From Lachnospiraceae bacterium UBA3287 (GTDB lineage Bacteria; Bacillota; Clostridia; Lachnospirales; Lachnospiraceae): a stretch of DNA of 5,870 nt. Shown piece by piece: positions 1 to 4,925 of this stretch. Every line of letters begins with the position of its first letter. Positions within the stretch are counted from its first letter, which is position 1. The translations under genes and the position numbers were made by a program. The stretch is taken from assembly GCA_002362155.1 (NCBI GenBank), contig DETN01000177.1:15362-21231 (forward strand), in the 5' to 3' direction. The notes beneath the pieces were generated by a model, which was not told the DNA's origin, made no database searches, and saw nothing but the letters and a program-made list of their open reading frames with translations.

Positions 1-347
1 CCGTGGGTTTTGCTGCATCCCAGGGCAACTACGAGCTCAATGTATTCATGCCGGTCCTGGCCTACAACATGATCCAGTCCATCCGCCTTCTGGGGGACGC
101 AGTGGCATCCTTTGAAAAGAACTGCGTAAGCGGCATCCGGCCCAACAGAGAGAAGATGGCACAGAACCTGGTCCAGTCCCTGATGCTGGTGACCTGCCTG
201 TCTCCTTCCATCGGCTACGAGAACGCGGCAAAGGCGGCCCACAAGGCCTTTGAAGAAAATACTACGCTTAAGGAAGCGGTCCTCTCTCTGGGCTTTATGA
301 GTTCCGAGGAATATGACGAACGGGTAAGGCCCGAAAAGATGGTCTGA
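1..347 (+). CDS. fumC: Fumarate hydratase class II, C-terminal part (5' end outside window)
   Basis: Class II fumarase interconverts fumarate and malate in the cytoplasm as a metal-independent homotetramer. The window holds only the last 114 residues. The frame is open through the left edge, so the GTG at 3 is an internal valine codon, not a start. Recognisable family segments are GFAASQGNYELNVF at the beginning (part of the central helical bundle), then SLMLVT and IGYENAA around residues 60-76, TLKEA at about 88-92, and the typical VRPEKMV end. These match FumC better than the related aspartate ammonia-lyase, whose C-terminus is longer and lacks VRPExMV. The catalytic GSS loop and the active-site histidine lie upstream and cannot be checked. 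The next gene starts 17 nt after the stop, suggesting cotranscription. Identity is judged from remembered family sequence and is secure at the family level. Confidence 0.94.
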   Translation, partial: VGFAASQGNYELNVFMPVLAYNMIQSIRLLGDAVASFEKNCVSGIRPNREKMAQNLVQSLMLVTCLSPSIGYENAAKAAHKAFEENTTLKEAVLSLGFMSSEEYDERVRPEKMV

Positions 348-364
348 TCCGGGAAAGGAAAAGC

Positions 365-1342
365 ATGTCCGAAAAACCTCTGATTTCCCTTGTTCTGCCT
401 GTATACAACATAGAGTCCTATCTGCCCGTCTGCATGGAGAATGTGCTGGGCCAGACATATACCCGTCTGGAGATCCTGCTGGTGGATGACGGATCCACGG
501 ACGGATGCCCTGCCCTCTGCGATTCCTACGCGGAAAAGGACCCCAGAGTCAGGGTTCTTCACAAGGAAAACGGCGGACTTTCCGATGCCAGGAACTTCGG
601 CATCCGGCATGCTGAGGGAGAATATATCTCCCTGATCGATCCGGATGATACTGTGGACCCGGACTACGTGGAATATCTTTATGATCTGGCGGTAAAATAC
701 CGGGCGCCCATGTCCATCTGCCAGCACAGGGTCCTTTTTCTGAACGGCAGAGTGGAAGAATTCGGAAAACCCGGAGACAGATCCGCGGATCCCGCCTGGT
801 GCCTGGAGCACATGCTCTACCATGACGTGATCGATACCTCTGCCTGGGCCAAGCTCTATCACCGGAGCCTGTTTGAAACGGTATCCTATCCTGTGGGAAG
901 GATCTTCGAGGACATCGGGACAACCTATGCCCTCTTCATGCAGTGCAGCGTCATTGCAGTGGGCTTTGAATCCAAATATAATTACTGGATGCATGCATCC
1001 TCCATCGTGAATGCTTCCTTCTCGAAAAAGAAGCTGGATCTGCCCATTATGACAGACAGGATGGGAAAAGCGGTCCTGAAGGAATATCCCCATCTCTACA
1101 GGGCGGTCCTCAGGAGGAGAGTCTATGCAAGGCTCAGTACCATCAACCAGATGCTGGACACCCGGGAATATGCCGATGAGAAGAAAAAGATGATCGCTTT
1201 TGTCAGAGAGCACGCAGGCGAGATCCTTTCAGATCCCAAAGCTCCGAAAAGAGACAAGATGGCCATCCTTCTTCTGAGAGCCGGCTACCCTGTCTACAGG
1301 GCCGCCTGGAAATCCTATCTCTATGTAAAAAAAGGAAGATAA
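365..1342 (+). CDS. Family 2 glycosyltransferase (GT-A fold), probably surface-glycan assembly
   Basis: This 325-residue protein is predicted to transfer a sugar from a nucleotide-sugar donor to a growing surface or cell-wall glycan at the inner face of the membrane. The GT2 catalytic domain fills residues 1-110: SLVLPVYN at 8-15, VDDGSTD at 40-46 (nucleotide binding), NGGLSDARNFG at 69-79 and the metal-binding DxD variant DPDD at 92-95. SAWAKLYHRSLF at 159-170 and FEDI at 181-184 are typical of the second half of this subfamily and probably carry the catalytic acidic residue. No signal peptide or convincing membrane helix is seen; the C-terminus is basic (YLYVKKGR) and may lie against the membrane. 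AAAGGA at 354-359 sits 5 nt before the ATG. It follows fumC by 17 nt and is followed by a terminator, so it is probably the last gene of that unit. Donor and acceptor cannot be told, and no polysaccharide cluster is visible. Confidence 0.9.
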   Translation: MSEKPLISLVLPVYNIESYLPVCMENVLGQTYTRLEILLVDDGSTDGCPALCDSYAEKDPRVRVLHKENGGLSDARNFGIRHAEGEYISLIDPDDTVDPDYVEYLYDLAVKYRAPMSICQHRVLFLNGRVEEFGKPGDRSADPAWCLEHMLYHDVIDTSAWAKLYHRSLFETVSYPVGRIFEDIGTTYALFMQCSVIAVGFESKYNYWMHASSIVNASFSKKKLDLPIMTDRMGKAVLKEYPHLYRAVLRRRVYARLSTINQMLDTREYADEKKKMIAFVREHAGEILSDPKAPKRDKMAILLLRAGYPVYRAAWKSYLYVKKGR

Positions 1343-1352
1343 AATCATTTTT

Positions 1353-1385
1353 AAAAAAGCAGATCTGCCTCGGACCTGCTTTTTT
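1353..1385 (+). terminator. Rho-independent terminator after the glycosyltransferase
   Basis: AAAAAAGCAG (1353-1362) is exactly complementary to CTGCTTTTTT (1376-1385). One A-C mismatch and two further pairs extend the stem to 1365/1373, leaving a 7-nt loop. The T tract is part of the descending arm. The hairpin starts 10 nt past the glycosyltransferase stop. Because an A tract forms the left arm, it could also work on the other strand, but no gene there needs it. Confidence 0.85.
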
Positions 1386-1395
1386 CAGACACAGG

Positions 1396-1406
1396 CGAAA
1401 GTTTCG
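1396..1406. promoter_or_regulatory. Short palindrome CGAAA-G-TTTCG before the GH36 gene, possible operator
   Basis: A perfect 5-bp inverted repeat around a single G lies between the upstream terminator and the AGGAGG of the GH36 gene. It could be half of a repressor site. Its odd-length centre is unlike the central CG of most LacI-family operators. A motif this short can arise by chance, and no regulator gene is nearby. No good promoter was found between 1386 and 1414, so how the GH36 gene is transcribed is unclear: either the -35 box overlaps the terminator or there is readthrough. Confidence 0.2.
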
Positions 1407-1428
1407 GAAAAATCAGGAGGATAAAAGA

Positions 1429-3477
1429 ATGATCGACAGAAAGGTATGGACAGCGGAGATCCTGTTTCAGAACGGAAATATGTCATCGGCTGCAGTGCCG
1501 GTGGGACGAAGATCGGACGGACGCACTGCAATTCTGTGCTTTTCCCTTGAAGAAAAGGACGGAGCTCTGACGGGCAGGATCGATCTTGAGGTCAAAGACA
1601 GGACGCTGGAGGACGTTCCCTTTCTGGAGACAGTTTATCCGGTGCGGGTCCGGATCCCGGTCGCAGAGATGCCGGAAAAGATCACTGCCATTTATCTGTT
1701 CAGTCCCTGGTGGACAAGACCGGCCTTTACGGAAAAGCTGTCGGAAATTCCAAAGTATACCCAGGCAGCCTTCTTCAAAATGGAAGAGGACTGTGTCTTC
1801 GTCCTGCCTCTGGTGGGATCTGCCTTCAGAACGACTCTGACGGGCGGAGGGGACGACGAACTGGTCTTTGAAATGACAGCCGGCCTTGGCGGCATCAGGA
1901 AGGTGAATGAGCCCCTCTTTATTATGACCCGTGGAAAGACCGCCCATGAAGCTGCCGAAAAGGCCTTCAGAGAGCTGTCCCGGCAGACGGGCTTAAAGCT
2001 CAGAAAGGACAGAAGGATCCCGGAAATGGCGAAGTACCTTGGCTGGTGCAGCTGGGACGCCTTCTATACGGAGGTCAGCGAAGAAAAGCTCCGGGAAAAG
2101 GCCCGGGAGATCCGGGATAAAAAGGTGCCCTTCCGCTGGATCCTGATCGACGACGGCTGGTTTACGGCAAGAGATAAGACTCTCTCTGACCTGCGTCCGG
2201 ACCCTGTCAAATTTCCGGAGGGCTTTCAGTCAATGATCGCCGATATAAAGAAAGAGACCTCTGTCACCTGGTTCGGCGTCTGGCATGCCCTGGGCGGCTA
2301 CTGGGACGGCGTGGCGGAGGATTCGGCCGCGGCCCTTTCCGAGGCGCCTTACCTCTATGAAAATCCTGCGGGAAAGCTGGTCCCGCACCCGGTAAAGGGA
2401 AGCGGTTTTTACAGGGACTGGTATGAACTTCTTAAAAAGGAAGGCATCAGCTTTGTCAAGGTGGACGGACAGGGAGCGGTCCCCTTCTACTACAGGAACG
2501 GATTCCCTCTTGCCCGGGCCGCCAGAGACATCGGCTTTGCCCTGGAGAGCGGCGCCTCCGTTATGGACGGGTCCGTGATCAACTGCATGGGCATGCCCAT
2601 GGAAAACATCGTTTCCAGACCCTCCACGGCCATTTCCAGGAACAGCGACGATTTCTTCCCCTTAAAAGAAGAAAGCTTTATGGAGCACCTGCTGCAGAAT
2701 GCCTACAATTCCCTTTACCATAACGAAGTCTACTGCTGCGACTGGGATATGTTCTGGACAAAGCACGAAGCGGCCGGAAAGCACGCCCTTTTAAGAGGCA
2801 TCTCCGGAGGTCCTGTCTATGTGAGCGACAGGGTGGGGGAGACGGATCCGGAAGTCTTAAAGCCCCTTACATATACGGACGGCCGGATCCTTATGATGGA
2901 GCGGTCCGCAAGGCCCACGGAGGACTGCATCTTTACCGATCCCTTATTTGAGGGAGCCCTCAAGATCCATAACTTCGGCTTATACGGAGAAGAGGAAAAG
3001 GCGGGGGGCATCGCCGTCTATAACCTGACCGGTACAGAACAGTCCTTCAGGCTTTCCCCTTCCCAGGTGCCGGAGCTGGACCCCGGGAAAAAGTACTGGA
3101 TCTGGGATTTCCGGCAGAAGGAAGCGCTGGCCGGAGAGGGAAAGGATACTTTTTCCGGTTCGGTGGAGGCAGGCGGCTGCAGATGGTATGTGTTCGTTCC
3201 CAGGGGCAGGAACGGGACCTGCATCGGACTTTCCGAAAAATATGCGGGCTTTACCGCTGTGGAGACCCAGTTCTCAAAGGCCGGCACGGACACCGTGGTC
3301 CTGAAGGAGAGCGGCACTGTCACATGGCTTTCAGACTGCAGACCGGTCCGGGTCACGGCCCAGGGAATAGATGTGACGGCACAAATGGAAAGCCGGGGGC
3401 CGGTGCATACGCTCCGCCTTCCGGAAGAAGCCGGCAGAGCCGTTCTGACTGTCACCTGGGCAGAGGAAGAAGTTTAA
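1429..3477 (+). CDS. Raffinose-synthase-family GH36 protein (alpha-galactosidase or galactosyl transferase)
   Basis: The 682-residue protein belongs to the raffinose synthase/Sip1 branch of glycoside hydrolase family 36, retaining enzymes that hydrolyse or transfer alpha-galactosyl groups of the raffinose type. An N-terminal beta-sandwich region (about 1-190) precedes the (beta/alpha)8 barrel (about 200-500), marked by GWCSWDAF at 205-212, IDDGW at 240-244, WHALGGYWDG at 285-294, FVKVDGQG at 342-349 (D346, expected nucleophile), RNSDDF at 404-409 (D407 or D408, expected acid/base), YCCDWDMFW at 435-443 and GISGGPVYVSD at 457-467. A beta-rich domain ends the protein. All expected catalytic residues are present. 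No signal peptide is seen, so it should act in the cytoplasm on imported sugar. It is somewhat shorter than plant raffinose synthases, as I expect for bacterial members. AGGAGG at 1415-1420, 8 nt before the ATG, fixes the start. Terminators flank it, so it is probably monocistronic. Hydrolase versus transferase cannot be decided from sequence. Confidence 0.88.
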   Translation: MIDRKVWTAEILFQNGNMSSAAVPVGRRSDGRTAILCFSLEEKDGALTGRIDLEVKDRTLEDVPFLETVYPVRVRIPVAEMPEKITAIYLFSPWWTRPAFTEKLSEIPKYTQAAFFKMEEDCVFVLPLVGSAFRTTLTGGGDDELVFEMTAGLGGIRKVNEPLFIMTRGKTAHEAAEKAFRELSRQTGLKLRKDRRIPEMAKYLGWCSWDAFYTEVSEEKLREKAREIRDKKVPFRWILIDDGWFTARDKTLSDLRPDPVKFPEGFQSMIADIKKETSVTWFGVWHALGGYWDGVAEDSAAALSEAPYLYENPAGKLVPHPVKGSGFYRDWYELLKKEGISFVKVDGQGAVPFYYRNGFPLARAARDIGFALESGASVMDGSVINCMGMPMENIVSRPSTAISRNSDDFFPLKEESFMEHLLQNAYNSLYHNEVYCCDWDMFWTKHEAAGKHALLRGISGGPVYVSDRVGETDPEVLKPLTYTDGRILMMERSARPTEDCIFTDPLFEGALKIHNFGLYGEEEKAGGIAVYNLTGTEQSFRLSPSQVPELDPGKKYWIWDFRQKEALAGEGKDTFSGSVEAGGCRWYVFVPRGRNGTCIGLSEKYAGFTAVETQFSKAGTDTVVLKESGTVTWLSDCRPVRVTAQGIDVTAQMESRGPVHTLRLPEEAGRAVLTVTWAEEEV

Positions 3478-3510
3478 AGGAAAAGCAGGACGCCTGCAGG
3501 CAGAGTGAAT

Positions 3511-3558
3511 ATAACTGAGTGAGAATAACAGGACTGAAAATAACAGAAGAAAAATAAG
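3511..3558 (+). repeat. Degenerate purine-rich repeat, 14-15 nt period
   Basis: ATAAC occurs at 3511, 3525 and 3540, and ATAAG at 3554, giving spacings of 14, 15 and 14 nt. The intervening bases are purine-rich (GAG, GGA, GAA). It lies between the GH36 stop and the convergent terminator and codes for nothing recognisable. It may be slippage debris. Confidence 0.4.
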
Positions 3559-3604
3559 AAGGACATATCCCCGGCTGCGGTCTGCGGCCGGGGATATGTC
3601 CTTC
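3558..3604. terminator. Strong convergent terminator shared by the GH36 gene and hisJ
   Basis: The arms 3558-3578 and 3584-3604 form a 21-bp stem with a single G-T wobble and a 5-nt loop (GGTCT). The stem carries a CCCCGG/CCGGGG core. On the minus strand it is followed by TTATTTTTC, a good U-rich tail, so it is a convincing terminator for hisJ, whose stop lies 64 nt upstream in that direction. On the plus strand the tail is only ATTTAC. Termination of the GH36 transcript therefore relies mainly on hairpin strength. The genes are convergent, which fits a shared element. Confidence 0.85.
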
Positions 3605-3634
3605 ATTTACTGGATGCTTCCGGGAAGAAGAAAG

Positions 3635-3669
3635 CTTTATGGAAGTTTGAGAAGAATCTTTATGGAAGT
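3635..3669 (+). repeat. 12-nt direct repeat, 23-nt period, touching the hisJ stop
   Basis: CTTTATGGAAGT is present exactly at 3635-3646 and 3658-3669. The second copy overlaps the last base of the hisJ stop codon (TCA on the plus strand at 3669-3671). Flanks are similar (AGAAG before each), suggesting a small tandem duplication just beyond the gene end. Confidence 0.6.
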
Positions 3670-4493
3670 CAGAGGGGAAGCTTTTCCGGGATCCTGTTCC
3701 GGAAGACGGTATATTCCCGGAAGCCGGCTTCTTTCAGAATGGCGGCCGCCTCCTGGAAACGGTCCCCTACAAAGGCGGGGGCATGGGCATCGGATCCCAC
3801 GGTGACGCCGGCGCCTCCCATCTCTCTGAAGCGCCTTATAATACCGGGGGCGGGAGAGGGATTCCTGCAGCCTTTTGCCAGGTTCGCGGTATTGATCTCC
3901 AGACAGATGCCGTGAGAGACCAGGATCTCCAGAATGGGATCGATCAGGTCCTTATAGTCCTCGAAGCGGTAGTTCCGATCCTTTGAGGGGCCGTAGCGGA
4001 CCACGTAGTCCAGGTGGCCGCAGGTATCAAAGTCATGGAAGGCCTCCAGGGACCTTCTGGCGTCCTCAAAATAGCGGCGGTAGGCCTCCTCTTCGGTAAC
4101 GCCTTCGAAGAATACGGGATAATAGGGATCCATGCCCCGGGAGACGTGGACAGAGCCGATCATGAAGTCGAAGACGGGATTTTCTTTTACGTAGGAGGAG
4201 AGAGCCTCTCCCAGATGAGGCTGGAGGCCCAGTTCAATGCCCATAAAAAGGCGGATCCTGCCTTCATACTTTTCCTTCAGGGAAAGAAACTCTTTTCTGT
4301 AGGCGGCAAGGTCCAGATCGAAAAAGCCCGCGGGCAGATCCGGCGTATTATGGTAGGGCCAGTCCATGTCGAAGTGCTCCGTAAAGCAGAGGTACTTAAG
4401 ACCTCTGCCCATGGCGGAACGGATCTGCTCCTCCATGGGAGTCTCGCAGTCGCCGGAATGATGGGTATGAACGTGATAATCCGCAAGTATCAT
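3669..4493 (-). CDS. hisJ: Histidinol-phosphatase, PHP family (HisJ type)
   Basis: The enzyme removes phosphate from L-histidinol phosphate, the step before histidinol dehydrogenase in histidine synthesis, and acts in the cytoplasm. The 274-residue product has the metal-binding motifs of the PHP superfamily in order: DYHVHTHHSGD at 5-15 (H7, H9), FTEHFD at 37-42 (H40), GIE at 85-87 (E87), GSVHVSRG at 113-120 (H116), GHLD at 159-162 (H160), LEINT at 198-202 and GSDAHAP at 233-239 (D235, H237). Length and the SGD and GSVH segments fit HisJ rather than the longer DNA-polymerase PHP domains. The frame stays open upstream to a codon at 4568, but the ATG at 4493 is chosen because AGAAAGG lies 9 nt before it, the family begins at this point, and the likely promoter overlaps the upstream extension. 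No other his gene is nearby, which is common for this gene in Firmicutes. Another PHP phosphoesterase activity remains possible. Confidence 0.88.
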   Translation of the reverse strand: MILADYHVHTHHSGDCETPMEEQIRSAMGRGLKYLCFTEHFDMDWPYHNTPDLPAGFFDLDLAAYRKEFLSLKEKYEGRIRLFMGIELGLQPHLGEALSSYVKENPVFDFMIGSVHVSRGMDPYYPVFFEGVTEEEAYRRYFEDARRSLEAFHDFDTCGHLDYVVRYGPSKDRNYRFEDYKDLIDPILEILVSHGICLEINTANLAKGCRNPSPAPGIIRRFREMGGAGVTVGSDAHAPAFVGDRFQEAAAILKEAGFREYTVFRNRIPEKLPL

Positions 4494-4501
4494 CCTGATG
4501 T

Positions 4502-4536
4502 GCCTTTCTGCAAAAGGCCTTGAAAACGCCTTTTCA
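4502..4536 (-). promoter_or_regulatory. hisJ leader with competing hairpins, one covering the RBS
   Basis: Read on the minus strand, the leader contains AAAAGGC (4534-4528), GCCTTTT (4518-4512) and AAAGGC (4507-4502). The middle element can pair with the first (7 bp, 9-nt loop) or with the third (6 bp, 5-nt loop). The third carries the ribosome binding site. A further 5' hairpin, TGAAAA-GGCG-TTTTCA (4536-4521), would occupy the first element and leave the middle one free. The complementarity is seen directly; a regulatory role is inference. Confidence 0.35.
4503..4509 (-). promoter_or_regulatory. Ribosome binding site that fixes the hisJ start
   Basis: AGAAAGG on the minus strand ends 9 nt before the ATG at 4493. 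It supports this start over the longer reading to 4568. The same bases can pair with upstream leader sequence. Confidence 0.6.
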
Positions 4537-4544
4537 CGTTTTTT

Positions 4545-4574
4545 ATTATGACACGGCGCAGCGGTCATTTACAA
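4545..4574 (-). promoter_or_regulatory. Sigma-A-like promoter for hisJ
   Basis: On the minus strand TTGTAA (4574-4569, 4 of 6 to TTGACA) and CATAAT (4550-4545, 5 of 6 to TATAAT) are 18 nt apart. Transcription would begin near 4538 and give a leader of about 45 nt. The position excludes translation from the upstream codon at 4568. Confidence 0.55.
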
Positions 4575-4749
4575 TCACGGAAGAGGGAAAATGTCGCCCC
4601 GCGGCAGGAGGAAATCTGCAGTGTATTTTTTGACACAGGATAAAGCTGTGCGACAAAAACGGAAAGAAAACTGAAAAATGACGAAGTAATATGACTATTA
4701 ACTAAAATGATATGTGGATTTGTACAAAACATCATACAGGTATTTTTGT

Positions 4750-4765
4750 TTGAAATCGTAAAATT
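4750..4765 (+). promoter_or_regulatory. Possible catabolite response element (cre)
   Basis: The left half TTGAAATCG fits the CcpA-binding consensus WTGNAANCGNWNNCWW fully. Over the 16 positions only the right-hand C is missing (A at 4763). The site lies about 100 bp upstream of the predicted gap transcription start. Regulation of gap genes by CcpA is known in some Firmicutes. AT-rich DNA produces such near matches easily, so this is a weak call. Confidence 0.25.
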
Positions 4766-4773
4766 GGTCAATA

Positions 4774-4792
4774 GAACAAATCATATTTGTTC
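4774..4792. promoter_or_regulatory. 19-bp inverted repeat, probable operator upstream of gap
   Basis: GAACAAAT-CAT-ATTTGTTC is a perfect 8-bp inverted repeat with a 3-nt centre, 29 bp upstream of the gap -35 box. An identical half site GAACAAAT recurs at 4861-4868, by the predicted transcription start. It is not followed by a T run, so it is not a terminator. The half-site order (AACAA inward to TTGTT) is opposite to that of Rex sites (TTGTT...AACAA), and I do not recognise the protein that would bind. Confidence 0.5.
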
Positions 4793-4821
4793 ATTATTTA
4801 TCAATTATTTACGATATACAC

Positions 4822-4851
4822 TTGAATTTTATATAGGCATTGCTGTAAAAT
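4822..4851 (+). promoter_or_regulatory. Sigma-A-like promoter of gap
   Basis: TTGAAT (4822-4827, 4 of 6) and TAAAAT (4846-4851, 5 of 6) are 18 nt apart and sit in AT-rich DNA. Start of transcription is expected near 4858, giving a leader of about 68 nt. This is the best-placed pair found in the region; an upstream perfect TTGACA at 4630 has no partner. Confidence 0.6.
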
Positions 4852-4867
4852 AACGTTAATGAACAAA

Positions 4868-4881
4868 TCTGCAAATGCAGA
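4868..4881 (+). promoter_or_regulatory. Palindrome in the gap leader
   Basis: TCTGCA-AA-TGCAGA lies about 10 nt into the predicted transcript and overlaps the third GAACAAAT half site by one base. In RNA it can form a 5-bp stem with an AAAU loop. ATGCA (4875-4879) can instead pair with TGCAT (4888-4892). It may be an operator or an mRNA-stabilising 5' hairpin. Confidence 0.35.
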
Positions 4882-4925
4882 CCATGTTGCATCAATAATT
4901 CTAATTTTATTAGGAGGAAAACAAA

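Larger units (their letters stand above)
4575..4821. other. AT-rich intergenic control region between hisJ and gap
   Basis: This stretch upstream of the gap promoter has no convincing gene. Its left end (to about 4615) is still GC-rich and then composition falls sharply. It holds a weak stem CACAG/CTGTG (4634-4638 and 4646-4650), the possible cre site, the 19-bp inverted repeat, and an 8-nt direct repeat ATTATTTA (4793-4800 and 4804-4811). That repeat is just upstream of the gap -35 box, where an AT-rich UP element would lie. Confidence 0.6.

Noticed and set aside
215..1213. A 332-codon open frame antisense to fumC and the glycosyltransferase
   Set aside because: The translation shows no known family features, and the opposite strand encodes a clear GT2 enzyme. 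It is a shadow of GC-rich codon use.
3492..3501. Palindrome GCCTGCAGGC after the GH36 stop
   Set aside because: It is a 10-bp palindrome with no T run and no conserved context, so chance is the simplest explanation.
4014..4523. A 169-codon open frame on the plus strand opposite hisJ
   Set aside because: It overlaps the metal-binding PHP gene in antisense and has no family features.
4494..4568. A 25-residue N-terminal extension of hisJ
   Set aside because: The family starts at DYHVHTH near the ATG at 4493, which has its own ribosome binding site. The predicted transcription start near 4538 lies inside the extension.
4630..4658. Perfect -35 box TTGACA at 4630-4635
   Set aside because: No -10-like hexamer occurs 16-18 nt downstream (ACAAAA region), so it is probably not a promoter.
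4565..4771. A 68-codon minus-strand frame upstream of gap
   Set aside because: It begins with TTG, has no Shine-Dalgarno sequence and overlaps the hisJ promoter.
4774..4792. Rex operator
   Set aside because: Rex sites read TTGTT...AACAA. Here the half sites are in the reverse order, so Rex is not supported.
4707..4853. A 48-codon hydrophobic small frame in the AT-rich gap upstream region (starts MICGFVQN)
   Set aside because: No ribosome binding site precedes its ATG. It runs through the inverted repeat and the gap promoter, its stop overlaps the -10 box, and AT-rich DNA easily yields such frames.
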